A stretch of 64,000 nucleotides of DNA from NCBI GenBank assembly GCA_902801375.1, contig CADCIB010000002.1, positions 1 through 64,000 of the forward strand. The letters are read 5' to 3'. Positions within the stretch are counted from its first letter, which is position 1, and the number at the start of each line of letters is the position of its first letter. Of the stretch, positions 46,303 to 54,392 are shown piece after piece. Source of the stretch: an uncultured Prevotellaceae bacterium. Lineage in GTDB: Bacteria > Bacteroidota > Bacteroidia > Bacteroidales > Bacteroidaceae. Under the pieces are notes generated by a model. That model was given only the letters and a program-made list of their open reading frames with translations, had not been told where the DNA came from and did no database searches. The position numbers and the translations under genes are program-made.

Positions 46303-46998
46303 TCAGGGGTGGGAAGTCAATGGTGAGAGTTGGGTGGGCAGTGTGTAAAGATTGAAAACTGTGCCGAAAAGCACGATGAGTGAGAACAGGATGACAAGCG
46401 ATCCTATTACCTTATTAATAATAACGATGCCATTAGTGTCGAAGATGCCCCTTATCCTGTCGATGAGCCAAGTCAATCCGTACCACCAAACCAAAGCGCC
46501 AAGCGGTATGCTCAGGAATCCTAACAGCATTTCAATGGGGTGGTGGGGAATGACGAACGAGAACTGTGCGAACAGACCCATGAAGAGGAAGATGATGAGC
46601 GGGTTGGAGAATGTCACGAGGAAAGCTGTCACACCGTTATGGACAAGTGAGTCTTTTTGCTTGCCACTGATGTGCATGTTCTTCGTGGGGTTGCTACGCC
46701 AGCAGTAAATGCCAAACAGCAGGAGCACCACGCTACCCACAATCTGCAGGAGAAACTGTGTCTGCGCGTCGTTAATCATGTTCATGACAAACGACATGCC
46801 CAACAGCGTAATCAAGGCATAGATGATATCGCTCACGGCTGCTCCTATGCCAGTGACAAAGCCATACCAACGCCCTTTGTTCAGTGTGCGTTGCACACAG
46901 AGCACACCCACTGGTCCCATAGGTGCACTCGCGATGATACCAATGAACAAACCTTTCAGGAAAAGGTCTACGATGTCTATATGAAATACAAATGGCAT
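46303..46998 (-). CDS. LysE/RhtB-family exporter
   Basis: 231 aa from MPFVFHIDIVDLFLKG; the longer frame adds 17 residues that overlap the promoter. Six membrane helices. GLFIGIIASAPMGPVGVLCVQRTL is the family's N-terminal signature, and FLVTFSNPLIIFLFMGL the second. Such proteins export amino acids or related small molecules. First gene of the operon that runs to the NusG paralogue. Substrate unknown. Confidence 0.88.
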   Translation of the reverse strand: MPFVFHIDIVDLFLKGLFIGIIASAPMGPVGVLCVQRTLNKGRWYGFVTGIGAAVSDIIYALITLLGMSFVMNMINDAQTQFLLQIVGSVVLLLFGIYCWRSNPTKNMHISGKQKDSLVHNGVTAFLVTFSNPLIIFLFMGLFAQFSFVIPHHPIEMLLGFLSIPLGALVWWYGLTWLIDRIRGIFDTNGIVIINKVIGSLVILFSLIVLFGTVFNLYTLPTQLSPLTSHP

Positions 46999-47007
46999 AG
47001 TCGGATG

Positions 47008-47038
47008 CAAAGGTACGAATAATTTTTCAAAGCAACAA
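47008..47038 (-). promoter_or_regulatory. Promoter of the LysE-type operon
   Basis: Minus-strand TTG (complement of 47036-47038), 20-nt spacer, TACCTTTG (complement of 47008-47015), 10 bp before the chosen ATG. Confidence 0.55.
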
Positions 47039-47180
47039 CAAAAAAACAATTTTTTCCGTAGCGTTGACTAATATATGTATGCAATCTTATTAAAAATAGT
47101 TAAATAATTGGGAGACGTTCATTTTTTCTGCAGTAATCCTCGTAATTTTGCATTTTGTAATTTTTTAATTTAATTAAAGA

Positions 47181-48035
47181 ATGAAAAAGGTTTATGTGAT
47201 GGTAGCAGCCGCCATGATGGCTGTAGCAAGTGTGAGCGCACAGGAAAACGCTGTGCAACCGTATATAGAACTTGACCAGATGCCCAGGCTGCTCGATATT
47301 ATGCCGCCACCTCCAGCCTTCGACAGCCCCGAGTTTGCCAACGACGTAGTGCGCTACGGCTGGGGCAAGATGCAGCGGCAGGATGCCGACCGCGTAGCGC
47401 TTGCCGTAGCCGATGCCGAGTGGGACGATCTCACCAAACTCTTTTTGCAATGGAAGGATGCTTTCGGACTGGAGATCAACGAAACCAATACTCCTGAGAT
47501 CTATAAATTGATGGTCAACAGTCTGGCCACCACCGACCCCATGCGCAAGGAGACCAAGGCCTACTACCACCGTCAGCGCCCCTTCGAGCGTTTCGACGAC
47601 TCGATGCCTTCGCACGAGGAAGACGACTTGCGTGGTGAGGGCAGCTATCCCTCTGGCCATAGCCTGCGCGGATGGGGCATCTCCCTGCTCCTGGCGCAGA
47701 TTGCTCCTCAGCGTGCCGCTGAGATCTTTAGCCGCGGATGGGACTATTGCACCAGCCGCGTCATCGTGGGTGCTCACTGGCAGAGCGACGTTGATGCCAG
47801 CCGTACTGCTGCCAGCATCGGCTTCTGCGCCTTGCAGGGCAGTGAGGCTTTCATCGCTCAAATGAAGAAAGCGCAGGCTGAATATGCGGAGAAGACCAGT
47901 CAGAACATCGGTATACACAGTGCAACCGTCGTAGAGCATCCTGCCACCCAATCCTATCGCATCGACGGCATTCAGGCCACGGATGCAACGCGTGGCATCG
48001 TCATTGAGAACCAACAGAAAGTAGTAAAGAAATAA
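47181..48035 (+). CDS. Secreted PAP2-family acid phosphatase (class A type)
   Basis: 284 aa. Signal peptide 1-21 (ends SVSAQ). The three phosphatase motifs are present: KAYYHRQRPF (KxxxxxxRP), SYPSGHSLRGWG (PSGH), and SRVIVGAHWQSDVDAS (SRxxxxxHxxxD). Layout and size fit the PhoN/class A bacterial acid phosphatases, which are periplasmic and non-specific. A TAATTTTG -7 element at 47143-47150 may be its promoter. It shares a near-identical signal peptide with the next gene, 14 bp downstream. Confidence 0.92.
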   Translation: MKKVYVMVAAAMMAVASVSAQENAVQPYIELDQMPRLLDIMPPPPAFDSPEFANDVVRYGWGKMQRQDADRVALAVADAEWDDLTKLFLQWKDAFGLEINETNTPEIYKLMVNSLATTDPMRKETKAYYHRQRPFERFDDSMPSHEEDDLRGEGSYPSGHSLRGWGISLLLAQIAPQRAAEIFSRGWDYCTSRVIVGAHWQSDVDASRTAASIGFCALQGSEAFIAQMKKAQAEYAEKTSQNIGIHSATVVEHPATQSYRIDGIQATDATRGIVIENQQKVVKK

Positions 48036-48049
48036 TCAAAAACGTAATT

Positions 48050-48784
48050 ATGAAAAAGTATTTAGTGATGGTTGCAATCGCCTTGATGGCTGCAACAAGC
48101 GTGAACGCACAGAACGATAGCAAGTGGACATTCAACACGCGTGCTTGGACCACCAACTATTTCACCAGTGCAATCTATAGCGTCATTTCAGAGAGCATCA
48201 ACCGTCTGGCTTTCCGCGGCAACGAGAGCGACTCGCTCTGGGGTGAGCGTCTCATTCCGACATGCGACCTGGTGTTCCCCGTCGGTATGGGCAAGCGTGG
48301 CTTTGAAGGCGAAGGCAAAATCTACGGACCCTATCATCGTGCATTCGGCAATCCGCTGAAACACATCGGTGACTATGGCATCGGACTCGATGTGTCCTAT
48401 AAGCCCAGCATCGTAGGTGTCTACGCTGGTGCTTTCTTCAAGAGCCAGGAGGTGGTGTTCAAACACACAAACCAGAACATCCGCGGCTTCTACTTCCAGC
48501 CACGCGCCGGATTGGTGATGGGCGGAACGCAGGGCGTCTTTGAGGCAGGTGTGTTCTACGACGTGCTGACCGGTTGTGGGGGTACGGTGCCTAATACGGA
48601 GAAAGACATGCTGAAGGGCGGTCTTGGCCTGGACTTTGGCGTGTCGCATGTCGACAAGCATGGCCGCACGGTGCTGCAGTTCTCCATGCCCCTGCACAAC
48701 TTCTTCAACACCGACTATGCAGGACTTGATGGCGTGAAGCGCAAGGTGGGCTACATCATGCTGACCCGCCGCGTGAGTCTGTAA
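48050..48784 (+). CDS. Exported protein, probably outer-membrane barrel
   Basis: 244 aa. Signal peptide 1-20 (MKKYLVMVAIALMAATSVNA) similar to that of the phosphatase before it. The mature part shows alternating beta strands with Gly and aromatic residues (IGLDVSYKPSIVGVYAGAFF, GFYFQPRAGLVMGGTQGVFEAGVFYDV, GLGLDFGVSHV) and ends VGYIMLTRRVSL, like small outer-membrane barrels. I do not recognise the family. Co-transcription with the phosphatase suggests a linked role. Confidence 0.7.
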   Translation: MKKYLVMVAIALMAATSVNAQNDSKWTFNTRAWTTNYFTSAIYSVISESINRLAFRGNESDSLWGERLIPTCDLVFPVGMGKRGFEGEGKIYGPYHRAFGNPLKHIGDYGIGLDVSYKPSIVGVYAGAFFKSQEVVFKHTNQNIRGFYFQPRAGLVMGGTQGVFEAGVFYDVLTGCGGTVPNTEKDMLKGGLGLDFGVSHVDKHGRTVLQFSMPLHNFFNTDYAGLDGVKRKVGYIMLTRRVSL

Positions 48785-48794
48785 GCATTCCTCA

Positions 48795-48838
48795 CAAAAA
48801 AAGCCGGAACTTCGAGCAGAAGTTTCGGCTTTTTTTTA
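48795..48838. terminator. Bidirectional terminator between convergent genes
   Basis: 12-bp stem AGCCGGAACTTC/GAAGTTTCGGCT (one mismatch) with A7 before and T7 after, so it can serve both the barrel gene and the DUF1573 gene. Confidence 0.9.
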
Positions 48839-48860
48839 TGTAAAAACTTGAGGGGATGTC

Positions 48861-49250
48861 TTATTTTCCCTCTTCCATGTTTCCTAAGATGTAGAGACGT
48901 GTCATCTCCGTCTTGGCATTGGAACGTACGGTGATGGTCTTCTTGAAATGGCCGGGGAACTTGCCCTTGCCGTTGTAGGTGACACTGATGGTGCCTTTCT
49001 TTCCAGGAGCGATAGGCTCCTTGGTGTAAGAAGGAACGGTGCAGCCGCAACTGGCCACAGCCTGGTTGATGACCAACGGAGCGTCGCCAGTATTGGTGAA
49101 GGTGAACGTACACTTCTGAACGGGTTGACTTTCGGCAAACGTGCCGAAGTTATGCTCCATCTTGTCGAACTTGATTTCTGCCTGCTTTTGGGCCATTGCG
49201 CTGCTCAGCGAGCATACGAACAACACGGCCATGAAAAGAATCTTTTTCAT
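48861..49250 (-). CDS. Secreted DUF1573 protein
   Basis: 129 aa from MKKILFMAVLFVCSLSSAMAQ, a clear signal peptide; the longer frame adds 28 non-signal residues. One DUF1573 (Ig-like) domain: HNFGTFAESQPVQKCTFTFTNTG, ASCGCTVPSY, IAPGKKGTISVTYNGKGKFPGHFKKTITV. The SCGCT pair of cysteines is typical. Common, exported, abundant in Bacteroidetes; function unknown. Confidence 0.88.
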   Translation of the reverse strand: MKKILFMAVLFVCSLSSAMAQKQAEIKFDKMEHNFGTFAESQPVQKCTFTFTNTGDAPLVINQAVASCGCTVPSYTKEPIAPGKKGTISVTYNGKGKFPGHFKKTITVRSNAKTEMTRLYILGNMEEGK

Positions 49251-49280
49251 CTTGCTTTGGTTTTTTGTGATTACAGGTCG

Positions 49281-49315
49281 CAAAATTACACATTTATTCT
49301 TAATACTGATGCAAA
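49281..49315 (-). promoter_or_regulatory. Possible promoter of the DUF1573 gene
   Basis: Minus-strand TTTG (complement of 49312-49315), 23-nt spacer (a little long), TAATTTTG (complement of 49281-49288). Confidence 0.45.
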
Positions 49316-49412
49316 TCGGTAAGATTATTATCAAAGATTAACGATTATCGAAAGGCTTCCCTTGCGTTCTATGATGGCATATCCATTCAGGAATCATGGC
49401 CTGACAAAATGC

Positions 49413-49497
49413 TTTCTGTGGCGGAAAACGTTGTTTTCTGACGCAGAAAAAAGTGTTTTCTAATACGGAAAACGTTGTTTTCTGACTTGGAAAACAA
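49413..49497. repeat. Second tandem array of GTTTTC-N7-GAAAAC hairpin units
   Basis: Four diverged units: about 49413-49431, 49434-49452, 49456-49475 and 49479-49497. The last is GTTTTCTGACTTGGAAAAC, identical to units in the array at 14941-15025; the second has the TGACGCA loop also seen there. It lies between the divergent DUF1573 and aspS genes. Confidence 0.8.
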
Positions 49498-49549
49498 CTT
49501 CAGGAATCATCGCTCACCATTAAAAAGTGTATTTTCTGAACGATAATCA

Positions 49550-49579
49550 TTGTTGGATGAAAAAAAAGCAGTACCTTTG
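49550..49579 (+). promoter_or_regulatory. Promoter of aspS
   Basis: TTG (49550-49552), 19-nt spacer, TACCTTTG (49572-49579). Confidence 0.6.
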
Positions 49580-49598
49580 CACCCAATAAACTGATAAT

Positions 49599-49631
49599 AT
49601 GGCTCGACAAAGAGCGACTAAGAAGAAATAG
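49599..49631 (+). CDS. Possible 10-codon leader peptide before aspS
   Basis: ATG at 49599 reads MARQRATKKK and stops 19 bp before the aspS start, inside the leader of the aspS transcript. Five of the ten residues are Lys or Arg and none is Asp, so it is not a simple Asp-codon attenuator. It may be chance. Confidence 0.3.
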   Translation: MARQRATKKK

Positions 49632-49650
49632 TAAATCGTAAATCAACCCG

Positions 49651-51411
49651 ATGTATAGGACTAATACTTGTGGAGAGCTTCGGCTCCAGAATGCCGGTCA
49701 GGAAGTGACGTTGGCCGGCTGGGTGCAGCGCACCCGTAAGATGGGCGGCATGACGTTTGTCGACGTTCGCGACCGCTATGGTATCACACAGATTGTATTC
49801 GACGAGTCGGCCGATGCCGAGCTCTGTGCCAAGGCCAACCGCCTCGGCCGCGAGTTCTGCGTGCAGGTGAAAGGCACCGTCAGCGAGCGTCAGAGCAAGA
49901 ACCCGAAGATGCCCACGGGCGACATCGAGATTCTGGCCAAGGAGCTGAACATCCTGAGCGAAAGCCTGACGCCTCCGTTCACCATCGAGGACCAGACCGA
50001 CGGCGGCGACGACATCCGCATGAAGTACCGCTATCTGGACCTGCGCCGCCAATGCGTGCGACGGAACTTGGAGCTGCGTCACAAGATGACCATCCTCATC
50101 CGTAACTTCCTCGACTCGCGCGACTTCATCGAGGTGGAGACGCCTATTTTGATAGGTTCCACGCCCGAGGGCGCACGCGACTTCGTGGTGCCCAGCCGCA
50201 TGAACCCAGGACAGTTCTATGCCCTGCCGCAATCGCCACAAACGCTGAAGCAGCTGCTGATGGTGAGCGGCTTCGACCGCTACTTCCAGATAGCCAAGTG
50301 TTTCCGCGATGAAGACCTCAGGGCCGACCGTCAGCCGGAGTTCACACAGATTGACTGCGAGATGTCGTTCGTCGACCAGGAAGACGTTATTCAGGTGTTC
50401 GAGGATATGGCCCGTCATCTGTTCAAAGAGATTCGTGGCGTAGAGCTTCCTGAGAAGCTGCAGCAGATGACGTGGCACGAGGCGATGCGTCGCTTCGGTT
50501 CTGATAAGCCCGACCTGCGCTTCGGCATGGAGTTCGTGGAGCTGATGGACGTACTGAAGGGCACGGGAACCTTCCCCGTTTTCGACTCTGCAGAGTATAT
50601 CGGCGGTATCTGCGTCCCTGGTTGTGCCAACTACACGCGCAAGCAGATCGACCAGCTTACCGACTTCGTGAAGCGTCCGCAGGTAGGAGCCAAAGGATTG
50701 GTCTACGTCAAATTCAATGAAGACGGAACCGTGAAGTCCAGCATAGACAAGTTCTATACGCCCGAGGTTTGGGCTCAGCTCAAGGAGAAGATGGGTGCCA
50801 AGGATGGCGATCTCGTGCTCATTCTCTCTGGCGACAATGCCAACAAGACACGCGTCCAGCTCTGCACCCTCCGTCTGGAGATGGGCGACCGCTTGGGACT
50901 GCGCGATAAGGATAAGTTCGAGTGTCTTTGGATTATCGACTTCCCCCTGTTCGAGTGGAGCGATGAAGAGCAGCGCCTTATGGCAACTCATCATCCGTTC
51001 ACGATGCCCAACCCCGACGATATTCCTCTGCTCGACGAGCATCCTGAACAGGTGCGTGCCAAAGCCTACGACTTCGTGTGCAACGGTGTAGAGCTGGGCG
51101 GCGGTTCCATCCGTATCCACGACGGTCAGTTACAGGCCAAGATGTTCGACATCCTCGGCTTCACGCCCGAACGGGCAATGGCTCAGTTCGGCTTCCTCAT
51201 CAACGCCTTCAAGTACGGCGCGCCACCTCATGCCGGACTGGCCTTCGGACTGGACCGCTTCGTCAGCATCATGGCTGGACTGGACAGCATCCGCGACTGC
51301 ATCGCTTTCCCGAAAAACAACAGCGGCCGCGACGTCATGCTCGACGCTCCTGGTGAGCTTGATCCCAAGCAGCTTGAGGAACTGCAGCTGAAGGTTGAAG
51401 TCAAGGAATAA
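49651..51411 (+). CDS. aspS: Aspartyl-tRNA synthetase
   Basis: 586 aa, bacterial type. N-terminal OB anticodon-binding domain ([25 protein letters not shown]). Class II motif 2 is [18 protein letters not shown], the GAD insertion domain lies around 290-410, and motif 3 is GLAFGLDRF near residue 530. Charges tRNA-Asp in the cytoplasm. Own promoter and a strong terminator, so monocistronic. Confidence 0.98.
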   Translation: MYRTNTCGELRLQNAGQEVTLAGWVQRTRKMGGMTFVDVRDRYGITQIVFDESADAELCAKANRLGREFCVQVKGTVSERQSKNPKMPTGDIEILAKELNILSESLTPPFTIEDQTDGGDDIRMKYRYLDLRRQCVRRNLELRHKMTILIRNFLDSRDFIEVETPILIGSTPEGARDFVVPSRMNPGQFYALPQSPQTLKQLLMVSGFDRYFQIAKCFRDEDLRADRQPEFTQIDCEMSFVDQEDVIQVFEDMARHLFKEIRGVELPEKLQQMTWHEAMRRFGSDKPDLRFGMEFVELMDVLKGTGTFPVFDSAEYIGGICVPGCANYTRKQIDQLTDFVKRPQVGAKGLVYVKFNEDGTVKSSIDKFYTPEVWAQLKEKMGAKDGDLVLILSGDNANKTRVQLCTLRLEMGDRLGLRDKDKFECLWIIDFPLFEWSDEEQRLMATHHPFTMPNPDDIPLLDEHPEQVRAKAYDFVCNGVELGGGSIRIHDGQLQAKMFDILGFTPERAMAQFGFLINAFKYGAPPHAGLAFGLDRFVSIMAGLDSIRDCIAFPKNNSGRDVMLDAPGELDPKQLEELQLKVEVKE

Positions 51412-51428
51412 TAATGAATAATGATACA

Positions 51429-51465
51429 CCCCCCCAAGCGATGAGCTTGGGGGGCTTGTTTGTTA
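51429..51465 (+). terminator. Terminator of aspS
   Basis: Stem CCCCCCAAGC/GCTTGGGGGG with 5-nt loop, followed by CTTGTTTG. Confidence 0.85.
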
Positions 51466-51631
51466 ATGCAATTTACGTAGTTTTAGTAACTCTCAATGAA
51501 AAAAGTGCCGTGAGCCTACAAAAGGAAAGGCAAAGAAGGTATTTCGTTGACATTGTTTGATTTATATCAAGAAAATGGGGCAAAATGTAAATAATCTTCG
51601 TTGAATGACACGATGTTTGCCAGAATGTCCG

Positions 51632-51639
51632 TATCTTTG
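51632..51639 (+). promoter_or_regulatory. -7 element of the histone-like gene
   Basis: TATCTTTG, 65 bp before the ATG at 51704. No -33 at normal spacing. The rest of 51466-51700 shows nothing else. Confidence 0.5.
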
Positions 51640-51703
51640 CAGCGGTTTTTAGAGAAAGATTGAAAAGTTCAATCGCGAAGTATTTTTAATAGGTATAAGA
51701 AAA

Positions 51704-52042
51704 ATGGCAGAAAAGAAAGCAACGAAGGCAGCTGCAGAGAAGAAGGTGGCAGCTCCGAAGAAAGAGGCCGTGAAGGCCGCAGCCGCTCCTAAGAAGGAAG
51801 CCGTGAAGAAAGCAGCAGCCCCCAAGGCCGCCAAGAAGGAAGCTCTCATCATCAACGCTGAGAACGCAGGTTTCAAGGCTGGTGACGTTTACCAGGCTTT
51901 GGCTACTGCAGAGAAGGCTCTCACCGTAGCTGAGATTGCCAAGAAGGCAGGCATCAGTGAGCAGGAAGTGATCCTCGGCGCTGGCTGGCTTCTGAAGGAA
52001 GGCAAGATCAAGGACTTCGAAGGTAAGATTGTTTTGGCTTAA
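51704..52042 (+). CDS. Histone H1-like tail fused to a winged-helix domain
   Basis: 112 aa. Residues 1-46 are almost only Lys, Ala, Pro and Glu, with repeated AAPKKEAVK units as in histone H1-like proteins. Residues 47-112 are a small winged-helix domain (INAENAGFKAGDVYQALA, LTVAEIAKKAGISEQEVILGAGWLLKEGKIK) like DUF2582. The tail should bind DNA without sequence preference and the winged helix may add specificity or contact a partner, so a nucleoid role is inferred. The repeats in the tail are also present at DNA level. Confidence 0.8.
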   Translation: MAEKKATKAAAEKKVAAPKKEAVKAAAAPKKEAVKKAAAPKAAKKEALIINAENAGFKAGDVYQALATAEKALTVAEIAKKAGISEQEVILGAGWLLKEGKIKDFEGKIVLA

Positions 52043-52090
52043 CCTCCCCCTGACCCCTCGTTTTGAGGGGAGTTGAGAGAGAATAGGGAA

Positions 52091-52126
52091 GGGCCGGGTG
52101 TGAAGACATTTCGGTCCTCCTTTTTT
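52091..52126 (+). terminator. Terminator of the histone-like gene
   Basis: GGGCCG/CGGTCC stem (one G-U pair) with a 15-nt loop, then CTCC and six T. A second small hairpin (CCCCTC/GAGGGG, 52054-52070) lies upstream. Confidence 0.55.
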
Positions 52127-52181
52127 ATACCACCATTAGGAACCTAACCTATGCAGGATGTGACCTGCACTTTCAGATACC

Positions 52182-52508
52182 ATGTCTTACGACGATATTA
52201 TTCTGCGTGTCTTGGCAGAGGCTGGAGAGAACGGCCTGAGCATCAAGAAGATTGCGCGTCATGTCTTCAACGAGTCGAACACCTTCTTCCATCAGGTGGC
52301 GTTCGATGAGGTGCATCATGACGTGCAGCGCTTCCTGATGAGGCAGGCGCAAAAGGCCAACCCGATGGTGGAGCACATGAAGACGCGCGGCATGTACCGC
52401 CTGAATCCTCACTCTCCAGAGAGCAGACAATTGATGTTGCAGTTCAGCGATGAGGAACCCGAAGAACAGCCGAAACCAGCAGAAGACCAATCGTTGTGGT
52501 TGTTCTAA
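52182..52508 (+). CDS. Small cytoplasmic protein, probable winged helix
   Basis: 108 aa. The first 65 residues (DIILRVLAEAGENGLSIKKIARHVFNE, then VHHDVQRFLMRQAQ) look like a winged-helix fold, and the segment HMKTRGMYRLN follows. The C-terminal 30 residues are acidic and Pro/Gln-rich (EEPEEQPKPAEDQS) ending LWLF. I recall similar uncharacterised proteins in Bacteroidales. DNA binding is possible but not shown. Stands alone between two terminator or promoter regions. Confidence 0.7.
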   Translation: MSYDDIILRVLAEAGENGLSIKKIARHVFNESNTFFHQVAFDEVHHDVQRFLMRQAQKANPMVEHMKTRGMYRLNPHSPESRQLMLQFSDEEPEEQPKPAEDQSLWLF

Positions 52509-52594
52509 TGGTTATATTCTGTTGATTTTGTCTTATTTTCTTACTGATTGCATTTTTTCTACCCTTTTTTTCTGTTGTTTTCATAGAATCTTTG

Positions 52595-52602
52595 TATCTT
52601 TG
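52595..52602 (+). promoter_or_regulatory. -7 element of manC
   Basis: TATCTTTG, 28 bp before the ATG at 52631. A TTG at 52575-52577 is 17 nt away, a little close. Confidence 0.45.
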
Positions 52603-52630
52603 CACCGTAGTGTAATAAAACTTCGAGAAT

Positions 52631-53698
52631 ATGGCTCAAGTCAATAATCACCTTGTTATCATGGCAGGTGGGGTGGGCAGCCGTTTCTGGCCCATGAGCA
52701 CCACCGACCGTCCAAAGCAGTTTATCGATGTGTTGGGGACTGGCCGCACTTTGTTGCAGCTGACACTCGACCGTTTCGCGGGAATCGTTGATCCTGAGAA
52801 CGTTTGGATTGTTACCAACATGAAGTATGCTGACATTGTTCATGAGCAATTGCCCGAAGTGCCTCGCACAAACATCCTCTGCGAGCCGTGCCGTCGCAAT
52901 ACAGCGCCATGTATCGCCTATGTCAGTTGGCGCATCAAGAAGAAAGACTCGAAGGCGAACATCGTGGTAACGCCCAGCGACCATATCGTGATGGACACGA
53001 TGGAGTTCAAGCGGGTGATAGCCCAATGCATGAAGTTCACAGGCGAGACTGATGCGGTACTTACTTTGGGCATGAAACCTTCGCGTCCGGAGACGGGCTA
53101 CGGATATATTCAGGCCGATTTGTCGTATAGCAGTCCGCGCAACAAGGAGATTTACCGTGTGGATAGTTTCCGCGAGAAACCTGATTTGGAAACGGCTCTC
53201 CGGTATATCAAGAACAAGAGCTACTTTTGGAATGCGGGCATTTTCATCTGGAACGTTAATACTATCGTCAATGCCTTCCGCGTTTATCAGCCAGCCATGA
53301 GTAAGATCTTCGATGATATGATGGATGTCTACGGAACGGAGCATGAGCAGGAAGAGATTGATCGCCGCTTCCCGGAGTGTGAGAGCATTTCCGTTGATTA
53401 TGCCATCATGGAGAAAGCTGAGGAAATCTTTGTTTGTCCTGCCGACTTCGGTTGGAGCGACTTGGGTACATGGGGCTCGTTGCTGATGCAGACGAAGCAC
53501 GACATGTATGGCAACAGCATCATCGGCGACAATATCAGCGTCTACGACACAAGCAATTGCATCATCCATGCCATGAATGAAAAGCGGGTGGTGGTGCAAG
53601 GGCTCGACGGCTATATCGTGGCAGAGGAAGACGGCAGGCTGCTGATATGCCAACTGGCCGAAGAGCAGCGCATCAAGCAGTTCTCAGGCGAGGGCTAA
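52631..53698 (+). CDS. manC: Mannose-1-phosphate guanylyltransferase
   Basis: 355 aa nucleotidyltransferase. The start NHLVIMAGGVGSRFWPMSTTDRPKQF is the GTP-binding signature. VTPSDHIVMD, TLGMKPSRPETGYGYIQ, FREKPD and FWNAGIFIWN are the other family blocks. The C-terminal isomerase domain of bifunctional ManC/AlgA is absent. It makes GDP-mannose for surface glycans. Monocistronic with its own terminator. Confidence 0.95.
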   Translation: MAQVNNHLVIMAGGVGSRFWPMSTTDRPKQFIDVLGTGRTLLQLTLDRFAGIVDPENVWIVTNMKYADIVHEQLPEVPRTNILCEPCRRNTAPCIAYVSWRIKKKDSKANIVVTPSDHIVMDTMEFKRVIAQCMKFTGETDAVLTLGMKPSRPETGYGYIQADLSYSSPRNKEIYRVDSFREKPDLETALRYIKNKSYFWNAGIFIWNVNTIVNAFRVYQPAMSKIFDDMMDVYGTEHEQEEIDRRFPECESISVDYAIMEKAEEIFVCPADFGWSDLGTWGSLLMQTKHDMYGNSIIGDNISVYDTSNCIIHAMNEKRVVVQGLDGYIVAEEDGRLLICQLAEEQRIKQFSGEG

Positions 53699-53731
53699 AT
53701 GAAGAATAACAAGAATAATGTATGAAACAAA

Positions 53732-53766
53732 AGAACCGGATCATGATGATTTCCGGTTCTTTTTGA
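53732..53766. terminator. Terminator shared by manC and dedA
   Basis: AGAACCGGA/TCCGGTTCT stem (53732-53740, 53752-53760), then TTTTT. It overlaps the last codons of the convergent dedA gene. Confidence 0.8.
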
Positions 53767-54373
53767 TGATATACCTGATGCCATAGTAGGCAGCGACTAT
53801 GACGACAATGGCGATGATGGCATACTTGATGTGGTCGCCGTATTCCACAATCTTATCGTGCAGCTGGTCTTCAGGAACTATGGTGTAGAGATACCACCCG
53901 AGGGCAGCGAGGATAATGTTCCATACGCCGGCACCGAGTGTGGTGTAGAGCAAAAACTTGCCGTAGTGCATTTTGGCAAGACCTGCGGGAATGGAAATCA
54001 GATGTCTTATGCCAGGTATCAATCGCCCAGTGATGGTGGCCACCATGCCGTGGTCGTAGAAATACTTCTCGCTCTTCTCCACCTTCTGTTGGTTGAGTAG
54101 ACAGAGATGTCCCAGCCGGCTGTTGGCAAAACGGTAGATGACAGGCCGTCCTACATAGTAGGCTACGACGTAGTTGATGGTGGCACCGAGGTCGGCCCCC
54201 AGTGTGGCAAACAAGATGACCAGCCACATATTCAGGTTTCCGCCCGCAGCATGGTAGGCGGCAGGCGATACGACAAGTTCAGAGGGAACGGGAATGACGG
54301 TGCTTTCGAGCATCATCAGGAAGAAGATGGTGCCATAGTTGAGATTATTCAATAATGAGGTAATCCAGGACAT
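53741..54373 (-). CDS. DedA-family membrane protein
   Basis: 210 aa from MSWITSLLNNLNYG. About five hydrophobic segments. FFLMMLESTVIPVPSELVVSPAAY and GADLGATINYVVAYYVGR, then FYDHGMVATITGRLIPGIRHLISIPAGLAKMHYGKF, carry the DedA/SNARE-associated signatures with the conserved Glu and Arg. Members move phospholipids or undecaprenyl phosphate across the inner membrane. Last gene of the glnS-TPR-dedA operon, 19 bp after the TPR gene. Confidence 0.92.
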   Translation of the reverse strand: MSWITSLLNNLNYGTIFFLMMLESTVIPVPSELVVSPAAYHAAGGNLNMWLVILFATLGADLGATINYVVAYYVGRPVIYRFANSRLGHLCLLNQQKVEKSEKYFYDHGMVATITGRLIPGIRHLISIPAGLAKMHYGKFLLYTTLGAGVWNIILAALGWYLYTIVPEDQLHDKIVEYGDHIKYAIIAIVVIVAAYYGIRYIIKKNRKSS

Positions 54374-54392
54374 AGTGATGTGGGATGATGGA

